NCBI GenBank assembly: GCA_003991915.1 | Contig: RQTK01000695.1 | Span: forward strand, 1-64,000 | Direction: 5' to 3' | Length of the DNA: 64,000 bases | Source: Elysia chlorotica | Taxonomy: Eukaryota; Mollusca; Gastropoda; Plakobranchidae | Part shown: in pieces, positions 1 through 12,200 of the stretch | Position numbering within the stretch: position 1 is the first letter of the stretch | Layout: every line of letters begins with the position of its first letter | Translations under genes and position numbers: made by a program | Notes under the pieces: generated by a model | The model's input: only the letters and a program-made list of their open reading frames with translations | Told to the model about the DNA's origin: nothing | Databases searched by the model: none

Positions 1-838
1 ATTTTCGTTACGCCCAAGGTTTTGTTACAGACATGGCTGTATAAACACAACTTTAGGAGTTTAATTTATAGTGGTTTTACTTTTTTTTTTTTGCTGTCTT
101 TCTCAATTATTGAAAGTTTTTTTAAAACAACTTTGCCATTTCCGATAGTGATTTTACCTCCTCCATTAGCTGAAATTTTGGTTTAAAACAAAAAATGTTT
201 GTCCATGTTCAATGAGTCAAAATTTGCATTAATCTTTAGTTTTAGTGAATATTTAAAAAAAAAATTGATATGCTGTTCGGGCATGCGAGACTCGGAGTAG
301 ACTTAACTGAGAATATAAAATACCTTTGATTGTCGGTATTCTGTACATCCGTTTAATTTCCCGAAGAGCCCTATAGACATAATATGTGTACCAGTTTATT
401 CAACTTCACGCTCTTCAATCATGAACACTACCGAACTGAAAATAAATTCAAGTAACTGCAGAATTCCAACCTTCACCAAGTTAAATCTACCAAGAGCTGA
501 TGACGGATGTGTTAGGCCTATGGCTCTGTGTTTGTTTGTGTCATTTTGATTTGCCAAGTAACATTAAGAAACATTAATGAAGTGTTTGCGTGAATGCGTG
601 GTACACATGATACGTACAGTAGATCTAGGTCTGAGAGAGACCATGCTTCATATATGAAAACCCGTTAGGAAGAAGGAGCGCTTTTTCTTGCCACTATATT
701 TGACTTGTGCTAATATATTAGACCCGCCATGGTGTTGGTATTTTTTACCATATATATCCCAGTCATTGCCTGACCCTGAGAAAAAAAATATTAGAGGTTA
801 CATACCTTAGAACAGTGTTATGATTTCTCTCTTTATAG
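1..838. other. Non-coding stretch, probably intron of the gene at 839-14993
   Basis: The first recognised exon begins at 839 after a splice acceptor, so the gene starts further left and this stretch is most simply its intron. It is AT-rich with several poly-T and poly-A runs. I see no open frame with convincing splice sites and no repeat that I recognise. Confidence 0.5.
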
Positions 839-3800
839 AACACAGTTTGTCCCTTTGAGGAGGATGCGGCAATTACAGATCTTGAGCCTGGACTCTTCAC
901 TGTTTATTTTGAGGAAACAAAGTTTATCAAAGGTGAGTTTAATAAAGTCTGAGTTATCATTTTTTTTATTTCAACGTTGAACTTCTGAACAATAAAAATG
1001 CAATATCCGTTTCAACTTTCTGTTATTAGTGTATATTAGGATATGTTAAAAATTAAGAACATATTGAGAAAGCATTATTTAAACTTATTCACTTATTATT
1101 TGTTGATTGTTTTTGTTGTTGTTTTTTTGTGTTTTAAATTAAACCTATAAAGGAGGTATAATGGTTGTATTATTGTTGTGGAGCCTCACTCATGAACAGT
1201 TTAACGGGTATTATTCATATTTATTAATTTCATTCAGAAGAGCTAAACACATCAAAGACAACAGTCTTTGCACACTATCTTGTTCGTCTTTAGTAATTCA
1301 TTGGATGCAAAGTTCATGGAGGTCATTTGAACCTCTGTGAGGCTGATCAAAACCTCCAAAACCTGTATATAATAATTTACAAATGGTATTCTGCTCCCAC
1401 TATCTAAATAAATGAAGCTTTGTCTCTTTGATCTCTTTATATGTTGTCCAACATGTTGGCATTTCGTCTGCAGGGACTCCTCTTCCTTACTCCCTATTCA
1501 TGTTTTTTTTCTCTTTGGCGCACACCTATGTATTACAATTCAAGTAATAGCCTTTATTAGAACTATAGTTCTCTGCTGACAGCATACTATTTTGATTTTA
1601 ATTAACTTCTGGTTCATTGAATCCAAGGTTTCAATCTGCGATGTATCTTTCAATAAAGGATTGTTTTATTCCAAACAAGAGAATTTCCTAGGGATAGGGA
1701 AAGGATTGTTTGTTTTATACATGCCAGATGTTTTCTGTTTCAGAGTTTGATGTGTTTGAAGTGTACTGTATGTTGTACTGTGTACTGTATATCACTTGTT
1801 GGTATCCTACATGAATTTTCAAACGATCTGGGAGGGTTTTGTGTGTTATATCATTGAAGAATATCTGAATATCATTGATTATTGTATGTTAATAATTCAG
1901 TTAGTAGTTGTTGTTGTGTTTTTAATGGTTTATAATTATTCTTTTAAAAATACTCAGAGCTTCTATTATTGATTGGAAATGATCTGTTTCAGGTTCACCC
2001 TTTCGAATAATTCTTCTAGACAACAGTGAGATCAATTTTGAGGATGGTAATATAACAGATAGTCTGGAAATAGAAAAAAAAAGTTGTTTACTTTTGGACC
2101 ACATACCACATAATGATCATGCAGTCATTTCTGACAGATGTCTCAAAAAGGTAAGAATTTATATTTGTATTCCATTTCTCTATGGCATCCAAAAATAATT
2201 TATAAGCATAAAATGGTTTTGTAAGGATGAAAATAAGAAAAAGAAGATTGAAATCAGGCGTACATGTTAAAATTTAGTTTGCGTGCATGGAAGGATATCA
2301 TACAGGAAGATATTCGTTTTGAAGAATTATCAGGAAAATAACTGATTTCGGGAAAATTTGAGATTGAATTTATCTGCCGTTCTTTGAGAAGAAAAAAAAT
2401 AGTCAATGAAAGTGTTGTTCTTTCAGAACATTTTTAAACTGTTGTTCTTTGGGAACATTCTCAAAAGCCTTTTGGATTTTACAAATGAACGCAATTTTCT
2501 GTGCACAAAAGTAAGGGTGTTTTGTTGAGCTTAGTTGTACAAAAGTGATATTATTAATACTTTGATATCACTGTGTGAAATAGTGATTACTTCCTAGAAG
2601 TTATGGCATTTGAACTGGAAGAGTTCTTATACATACAATTATTCCATTTTTTTTCCCTCCACATGATAGCTGATAGAAATGACACTAATGTATTAAATTT
2701 GTTCAGATAAGTTTTACTTGGCACTTCTGTTTGACTTGTATGTGGAAGTTATCACATATTCCTTTTTCTTCGATAACAGGGCAATGAATACCCTTTAGGT
2801 ATCTGTGCTGAAAGCTCATACTATATCACAGTGCGAATTCCCGATGTTTCATGTGAAGACTGCTCTTTGATCGTCCAGCAAGTAGATGTGCCTACAGGTG
2901 ACTACGAATTTTCCCACTTTTGTGAACAAAAATTGGAAAGGTTTTTAAATTGTTTCAGATTCTCGTACCTTCGTTTGAAGAAAAAAACAATATATGCATA
3001 TAGGTCTTGATTGAACTTGAGATGCAATGCCGAATGTTACAAGTCATAAATATATTTTATGCACAGCAAGCATTTGAAAATCACCTCTTAACTTGATTAC
3101 AGTCCTCAGAGTATTTGATTGCTTTTCCCTCTCATATATTTTTTTTCCTTAGCAACCATAAATGTCAAATGCTCAAGTCCCCATTTATATTTTATATTGT
3201 ATTTAACATTTTTTCTTGAGATTTTTAGGGTTAATAGTTTTGCTTTATATATTGTTTTGTATGTTTTTATTGTTTCCAGTAAATGCTGTGTGTGACTTGA
3301 ATAAAAGGAATGACAGTATTGGCAATTGTTATGTATTTACAAGTTGTGCAAGGGTAAGAATAAGGTAAGATGATTTCTGCATATATTTATCTATGCTTCA
3401 AACGAAAATTTAATACCATCTACATCTACAACGCACACACTTAGTTGTCATCTTAAAAACGTCATTTGGATACAAGTATGAGAATTTTAATGTGTTGGAA
3501 ATATTGCAAAAGTCAAAATGCCATATACCGGTACTTATGAAATTTTGTAATGTATTTTTATTTTAAGGTGAGCGTAAAGGTCAAGCTAAAGCTACGGCTT
3601 ATTACTATGGCAAAATAACTTTAGAAAATTGAAGAAGAAAAAATTGATCAATTTTCACCCAGACCCACAGTTGATGGATTAGGGAATGATCTCAGTGTCT
3701 GTGAAAACTATCTGGACAACATTCCAGGAGACTGGCCATATCGACCTGAAGATTTATATAGGGTGAGTTGTTTTATGTTGCAATATTAATTTTCATAAAC

Positions 3801-5618
3801 CCCAGTACTTTCCTTTTATGCACAATACATATCACAATTTTCCCTTTTGTAAAGGTTATGTTGACCCAAATATGTCAAAATTTGAAATATATATGCATCT
3901 ACGACTTTCTTTATTGCAATAATTTTTTTTTATATATAATATAATTACATATAATATGGTTGTTAAAGTTCATAATATTTTTGCATCTAACACTTCCTTT
4001 GAACAATGAATGACATTAGTCAAGTCTGCCGGTTTCTAAGTTCAAAAGTTTTAAAAAAGAATAGTAATAGTATCTCATCTTAACCCTGGCTCTGCAAGGC
4101 GCCTACTTTAACAGTATAGCACTTGCATCTAAGTGCTGTGTGCGCCTACATTTTTAATTTTATATATAGTAATAACATTACTGTTTTTCTTTGTGTATCG
4201 TCAGATTCCAGATTTATTCATGGGTGTTAATTATCCTTTTCAAGTTGTAGCTGTTTATATTGAATATTATTAACGTGAAAATACTCATGTGCCTACGTTT
4301 ATGTCTGAAGATGTTGAACTGTTATATATCACAGGGTTGTTTTTTTTTACAGGGGACTGAATTTATCAAAGAGATATTCTCTCCTATTGTTAGAACCTTT
4401 TTGTTTCCTTCATATTTATCACTAATTATTTTGAATGTGTGTTGAAAAATTAAATACAATATAAAATGGTATTCATACTTCAATCAGGATGCGACTTTTT
4501 AAATTTTAACAAGTCCCTCATAAGTCTCATTTCTTTTTTTCTTTTTTTTTTTTACTACAACAATATCTTTCCCTATATAGTAGCGTAATTATGTGGGATA
4601 TATTATTTTCAGCAGCAGTTGTCATTTTTCACTGACAAATGCAGGAAAGATGGGCATCATTTTTATTGCGAGTGTTTACTTTCTTTATGTTTCCATGTCA
4701 GACAAATCAAGGTGCTGCTCTGACATTTGATCTCCTACACAAAAACTTGCATATTGAAATTCCAAAGTCAACAAACAGGTCGGTGATCATACAAAACTTG
4801 TATGTGTCCTCCTTATTTTATATCCCTCTCTGATATATGTTCACAATTTAGTTTATGCCGTAGATATTTAAAATATAAAAAAAGAATGATAAGAAGTAAT
4901 GAAACATTTCCTAATTCCTTCACAGTGTCTACTTTTTTAGTAGCTTTCTTCTGTGCAATTGAAAACCATAACAAGTAAAGCAAAACGTTTTTACTTTTTC
5001 TGTTGTTTTTATGTTGTTGCAGGGACTATGTTATAAGAAAAATTGAAATCATGCACAATAACCAAGTAGTCTGGGAGGCTCACGTGGATCAGGAGCAGGG
5101 CATTATTGACGCTCATCTACTGACATGGAAGGCTCTCAACGACTCTCAAGCTCAGTCCCTGAGGGTAAGTAATCTGTAATTGTGATAACACATGTCGTGT
5201 TCTACCTAAATGCTCTTGGATGAAATGATATTTTTTTCCAAGTTCATTAACTTGTGTAGAAGGATTTACAACTCTTTCATTTTTATCTCAAGACTATCAT
5301 TGGAATTGAAGTTAATAAGTTAATTGACTTAATTATGAACATAAGGCTAGCAATGTTTTAGGTGTAATTAAATGCTGAGTTCAATATCATAAGACTTGGA
5401 ATATTCAACATTCAGGGAAGGAATATTCCTTTCATGTAGGTATACATTTTAATGGGTATCATATCCACATAAAATTGAAAGGTTGGATTTTTAAAGTAGT
5501 ACAACAGTGTTGATAGTACCAATTGCTATGCTCCTTATTTCTTTAATCACTAACTTTTTGTATGAAAGAATTTCAAAAACATTTCAAGATTTGTGGGCAG
5601 AGTAGCTATTAGTAAGGT

Positions 5619-5655
<37 letters not shown>

Positions 5656-8600
5656 GCTTCAAAGTCAAATCTTAAAACATGAAACAAACACAGTATATGC
5701 ACATCAGTCATACTAATAGTAACATAATTGAGGAAAGTTCTTTGCTCTTGAATTGATCATTGTTTTTTTAATTTACTTATTCTCAGGCTGGAGAGTATGT
5801 GCTGAATGTCATCAACTCCAAAACATCAAAAGCAGATGACATTATCTTCTCTGGTCAGGTAAATAGTTGAACATTGCTTTCTTTTTAGGCATTGATAACT
5901 TAATATAAACTTGTAAATAAGAATAATTTTTTTTTCCTTCACATCCTTCTTAGTCTTTCTTTATCATAAGAAGTTTGATGCTTAAAGCAAGTAATGAATT
6001 ACAAACCCTTTTTGTCGGGAATCTCATTACTTTTTAAAAAATCTTCACTTTTGAAATTCACTCTAGAATTCATCGTAGTAAATTTATGTTTTTCACTCTG
6101 AAAATGGTCAAAAAAAAATGAAATTATTGCTTCAGGAATTGATATTGTTTGAATAGATTTAACCTTTTCAAGATGTGCTACCTAAAATGCTATTACATGT
6201 ATTTCCTATATGCACTATTTAAGATAGTGTGAAATAGTGGTTTCCCGAGGGGATATCAGAGTTGTTGAAAGGTTAATCCGTAAACTCTTTTTTCATGGTT
6301 TCCCCATAGCACTTCAGCGAGAGCAAGATGGGTACTCTCCATGACATGTACAGCCACGGTGGTTGGTTGGTGTCTCACAAGTTCTTGGGTCCGCTGGTAG
6401 AGGATCCCATGGCTGCCTTCCCAGTGGGGCAGTGTGCACCGAAAGCTCACATTTATGTGGTGGGTGACTTGGATACAGAGAAATCTTCAAGCTGCATGCC
6501 ATCAGCCATTTCTTCAAGAAAATTGACCTCTCCACTCAAATGAGCAATAGCCATAAATCATACTCACAGTACTAATTGGAAAGATTGTAATGTATAGAAA
6601 TAATTGAGGGCTATGGATTTTATAATATTTTTTTTTTACTTTGTGAAACACATGAAATTTAAGTATTGTTGTGTGGCACTTGAAACATATATTTACACCT
6701 TTGAAAATGTAATAATAGATTCTTAATAATTTCTGATATTTTGTCTGCCCTAGACACTCGCCAAGACTGCCTTAATACACTTATTCTACCAAGCTATGGA
6801 AATAATGTTAGTGACAATTTTAAACAATTTTACAGATTAACACTTTGCCTTTTTTATATTTTCCTATGGAAGGTGGTTTAGAACTACATTTTTGTGAAGG
6901 CGTGATATTGAGAAGATCTTAGAAGTTGTTAAACTTGTAGTTAGGTACATCCAAAAGCAAGTTTTACTTTCGAATTATGCAGAAGTCTGTCAAAATAACT
7001 TTGATTACATTTTGAATTGCAAACAAGAACAGCAACGAAGGAAAAGCAGACATAAAAACTCAATTTGTTCCGTAAATATTTTTACTGATATTGATTTAAG
7101 TTTTTTTTGGCCTTTTCTACTGCTTTAATAACCATGTTTTTATTTGCAGGCATATCTCCACTCAGTTCATATAACTGCTCACGGCATCCTTGGCATGACT
7201 GTCATTGAAAACAGAGCCTACATCACTGCAGTGTTACATGAGGACCATGAAGAAATTCAGACTATCAGGATTATTCCCCCAAACCTTGTCAGTAAGTCAA
7301 AAGGGTTGTTCTTTTCTTATGTTGAAATGGCGCTGCAGGGGCAAAGTTATATATAGAGTTCTATGGGAAATGAGTTACTTTTATGTTGTAAAATTACTAA
7401 TGCTATAAATTTTTTTTTTTTAGATATTGGTGTAAAATTATTTTCATATTTGCTTTGCGAAATTTTAAAATATAAAATGAACATATACTAGTTCAAAGAA
7501 CTTTTTTTTCAGATTGGCCAAAAATACACATTGATGTACTAAAGCCATTTAAAGGAGTATTCCAAGCAGTCATCGATATAAGTCCTCATTTACCCTATTT
7601 GGAAACAGGTGAGAGAGAGTCTATTGTCTCATAAGTTTTACACTGAGGGTAGAAATGTTCAGCTCCTTTAGCCCCTTCATTGGATAAAATTAACTAAAGA
7701 TGCACAACTTCATATTAAGAACATTGAATGCTCTCTCTTAGCAGTTGAAGCTTTCTTTGCCATTTTGAGTGTAAGAAGCTGCCAAAGATGTAGGGTTATG
7801 TTCTTTATTTGTTTGATGATATTTTCAGCTGGAACTTTAGTTAAAGTGTATACAGCCAATAATTAGTCTCTTTAAAGCATAAGCCATATGTAATTACTTT
7901 TACAGAGGAGAGGTTTGAAGTTATGGTTAAATATTGATTTACTCTGGTTCTGATGACTTGTCTTTGAAATGTATAGAGAGAAAATAACAGGGGCAATTTA
8001 TATGAATTTTACCTTTAACTCATTTTTGGCCCTTGTATGGGTAAAGATGGGTGGATAGTGCATGTTCTGGAAATTCAAGAGGCCTCAATCAATCATGCAA
8101 GAGTGTTTGTTGACTAAACTCATCTCTCTCAACAGTGCGCTTCTTGATATCTGTAGAAGTGAAAACAGACAAAGAGGATGCTGTAATGGTGGGAGATTTA
8201 GAGGAAGGAATGTATGTAAGTATTAAAGAGCTATGCAACTTCTGTCAGCCTTTAAAATAATTTAAATTATGTTTAAGTTCTCTAAAATCTTACAAGGGAA
8301 CATACCTGAAGAAGGTTACTAATGTTGTTCACGTGCCCATCAGAAGAAACGATGCACCTCTCAATTTGATCCTATAGTTTTGTGACTGGAAGAAATTACT
8401 TTGAAAACAACTAAAGGAGTTAATATTTGTTTCCTAATCTTCTTTCCAAGTTGGAAACGATTCTTAATATAGCCCAGTTTACTTTCGAAATTGTATACTT
8501 TGAGCACCGTCTCTACTATCACTTGATACTAGATTCATATTTGATTTCTTTAATTTTATTTTGGTTTGATTAGACTGGTGTATTTTTACACTGCATAAAA

Positions 8601-9191
8601 GAAGAAGAAATGGCATTTGAAAGAACAATTATTGTAAATTGCAAATGATCAAATGTCTTTTAACTTTAAAAGTTTATATTTTTTTTTGTATACAAATTTA
8701 CATTTCTTTTACTGATATTGTCATGATTATAGAGACATGCGAATAGTTGCATGGTTGGTTCTTTCCATATGCTCCTCTAAAAAAATGTAATCTTTCAAAC
8801 CATCATTTATCAGTTATGAGATAGTTTTTGCATGCTGTTTCTTATTCAGACTGTTTTGCGTGATGAAAACAACAAAATCAAGGGTATGGGAGCCTTGCAA
8901 TTTACCCAGAGTCAATCTCTAAGGATAGAAATAGTGGTAGGTACATCATCTTTGATAATTAATATTTCTATTATGATACATCTTTATTGCAAATTTCGAA
9001 TTATGTAATTTTCATTTTTTTAAATTTGTGTTTTTGCATTTTTTATAATAAAAATTAATGGTAATTTTCAGTTTTGCGTATGCAAGGCAAGGATTCTTTG
9101 CTTTTATTTATTCTTTAAAAAAAAAGGAAAACAGACTCCTGAAGCTTGCATCTTTTTTCCAACCCTAATGTGCCATCATCAATAATAAAAA

Positions 9192-9257
<66 letters not shown>

Positions 9258-12200
9258 TGTTATTGTTGTTATAACTTTCATTGCTGTAATTATTATTATA
9301 TTGTTGTTGTTATTGTTATTATTACTATTATTTTTATTTTCATTTATATCATTATTGTTTTACATCAGTATCATTTTTTCCTTGTCAAATGTCCTCTACA
9401 GCTGAATGGTTTGTCACCTACAATAAAGGCTGCTCACATATTTGGAATGGACTCAAAACTTGCTGACCTCGGAAGGAATAGCATTCACTGCACTCATAAA
9501 TTTTGCTGTTTGGAGACAACTTATCGGGTGGGTAGCTAAATGGGCCTTGAGACTGACGTCTGACAATTTTATGTGCTGCCACACATGAAACAGGGCTAGG
9601 GGACCTGGACTCCTGTCTCAGTCGGTCACATTATACTGACACAGACCCAACCAGTTACAGTAGTCATAATGGACAAATACATTTTTGAACAGCCATAGGA
9701 TTCAAACTGCAAATCTTCTGATCTGGAGACCAATGCTCTACCACTTGAGCCAGTTTGTCCCTTTTTTAGATGCGAAGCCACCTAGTTTAACATCTCATTT
9801 CCTAAGAATGATTGTATATGCTCAAAGGGTCCTAAGGCTTTAAAAGTCATTAATTTACCTTGTCCCCTATCAAAACAATCTATGGAAAAATGTATACAGT
9901 TGGTCATATGAAAGGCCAAAATATAGGATTAAAAAAAAAACGTTCTTATATGAAATCTTCCTCATCATTTCTTCTTCCAGGAAATTACAAGTGAACTTAT
10001 AATGTACTTGATGAATGGACAGGCAATTATGCATGTTGATTCTGGTGCTGGAAATGTTTCAGGGAAGGTAAACAATGCTTTTTGTCACTGATATAGATTA
10101 GTGAGTCTAGATCACAACTCTAGAGACACTGCATACAACTTATTACCTCTGCTATTTATATTTTTTTTGTATTCCTTTCACTATGAGAACCTCAGCAATA
10201 TTTATCAAATTGCCTTTTGAAGCTTCATTCAACATTTCTTATGTTCAGGAACAGATGAAGGGAAACATTCTCTTAATACTGTTTGAACATGAGTTGCTCA
10301 AAAAGCTTAAACAAATTATTGGATTGACATCTTTAAAGTGTTTCCTTAATTTATTTTTTTCCCTATCTAGGTGATTGTGCCAACGCATAGATACTGTGAA
10401 ATGATGGATGGAACATGTAAGTATATTTTTAAAAAACAACCTAAATTGTAGTTTCTTTTTGATTCTCCCTAAATGTTATGAAACCTCTTTCCTGGTTTAC
10501 TGTCTTCTAAGTTTTTAGAGGAAATCCTATAGAATGATGGGTGCCAAAACTTAGATCTGACAACTTTTGCCTCATAGAGAAATGTAATAGAGTTTTAGTG
10601 GACTAAAACTAAAAAATGTATTTGTTTTTTTCCCCTATTGAAGATATTCATTTTTTAATGGATACACTTTCTTCTGGTTGTAATCCCAAATTTTTTAATC
10701 TTCCCCTTTATTAGTTTGGATACCGGATAAGTCACAGCTCTGTAATTAAATAAGCTAGTATTAAAATTGTTCTAAATAACAAAGAGCTTTTTATGTTTGT
10801 TGAGTAATGCACTTTCTTTGCGTCATAGGCGAACGCTATCAGACAAACTTCACATTATATGGTATTGGATATGAGCGCACGGACAAGAGCAAGAACAGCC
10901 TTGAAGCTGGGATGGGTTGGACACAAACAGGGGTGTATGTGATGGATAGAGCTAATGTTCTTTTGTATTGGTGAGTTTTAAGATAAGAGAAGATAAACTT
11001 TGTTTGGTCCATCTAAGGTTTAGTTCAGTTTAGTTTAAGCCTCTTGATTCCCTGTGAAACGGGGTCAGAGTAACCCCCCCTCCACCAGACTCTGTTCTGG
11101 CTGATCCTCCTCAGCTTGACCCATGTAGTTCCTGCTGCTTTAATCTCTGCATTGCTGCTTCTCCGCCAAGTCTGCTTCAATAGGGATTTGTTCTGGTCTG
11201 TCCCACATTTCTTTGTTTGAGACAACTGCGGCCACCTAATTTTGGGAACGTTTTAATGGCATCAGTTGGTAAATGTTTTCAGTTTATGGGTGTTGGTCTT
11301 GGTCACACATCTCAGCCATAGAGTAAGGACGACTTCACATTGGTATTGAAGATCCGAATCTTGCTTTGGACCGATAGTGCTGTAGACCTCCAGATTGGTC
11401 TTAGGGTATTGAATATGTATCTGTCTTGTAAGGTCTTGTAATTTGAAAAAAAGTTTTTTTCATTTTGTCTTTTTTAATCCAACTGAATTACAATTTGCAC
11501 TTTTTTGTTTGTTTGCTTAACTGTGTATGTCTTTTTAAAATTTACAGCATCTATCAGTTTTTGATTTAGGTATTTCATATAGTACAAATTAATGTGTATT
11601 GTGTTCAATGGGGTATTTTTTGCAGCCACAATTATTTGATGGTTTCAAGGAGTACAGTGTATTCATGTTAAAAGGGGGTGTGTTTATTGCAAATAAAAGA
11701 TACAAGTAACAAACACAATTTTCACTTTAATTTTATCTTTTGTTGTTCCACAGTCTACAATTCACAAATGTTGATGCCTCGAACCAGAGTCTAAAAGCTT
11801 CCCTTATGATTGGTGACAGACTGATAGATTCAACAACTTTACAGCCGAGTGCACAACTTTCAAACTCTTATTTTAGTTGTGTGAGTAAAATACACATTGC
11901 AGTTTGTGTTGGGTTTTTTTTCGTTTTTTTTTTTCAGGATGATTGTATTATGAAAACTTTTTTACTAGTATAAGTTTAGGCATTTCTTATGGCATAAAAT
12001 ATTTAAAGGGGTAATTAGGGAAAACAAATTACAGTTTTATGCGTATATTTTTAATTTGTAAATAGGGATGTTATTCTTTTTTAAATCTCAGAATTGTGCT
12101 TAGGTTTTTGTTAGCTATTTCTGAGGGGGTGAACATACTCAAATGTGACCAGCTGAGACAGGAGTCCAGGTCTTCCCTCGATGTCTCATGTGTTACAGCA

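Noticed and set aside
6256-6543. Frames on both strands around the exon at 6310-6459
   Set aside because: They are shadows of one exon; the plus-strand phase is fixed by its neighbours, and reading past 6459 runs into intron.
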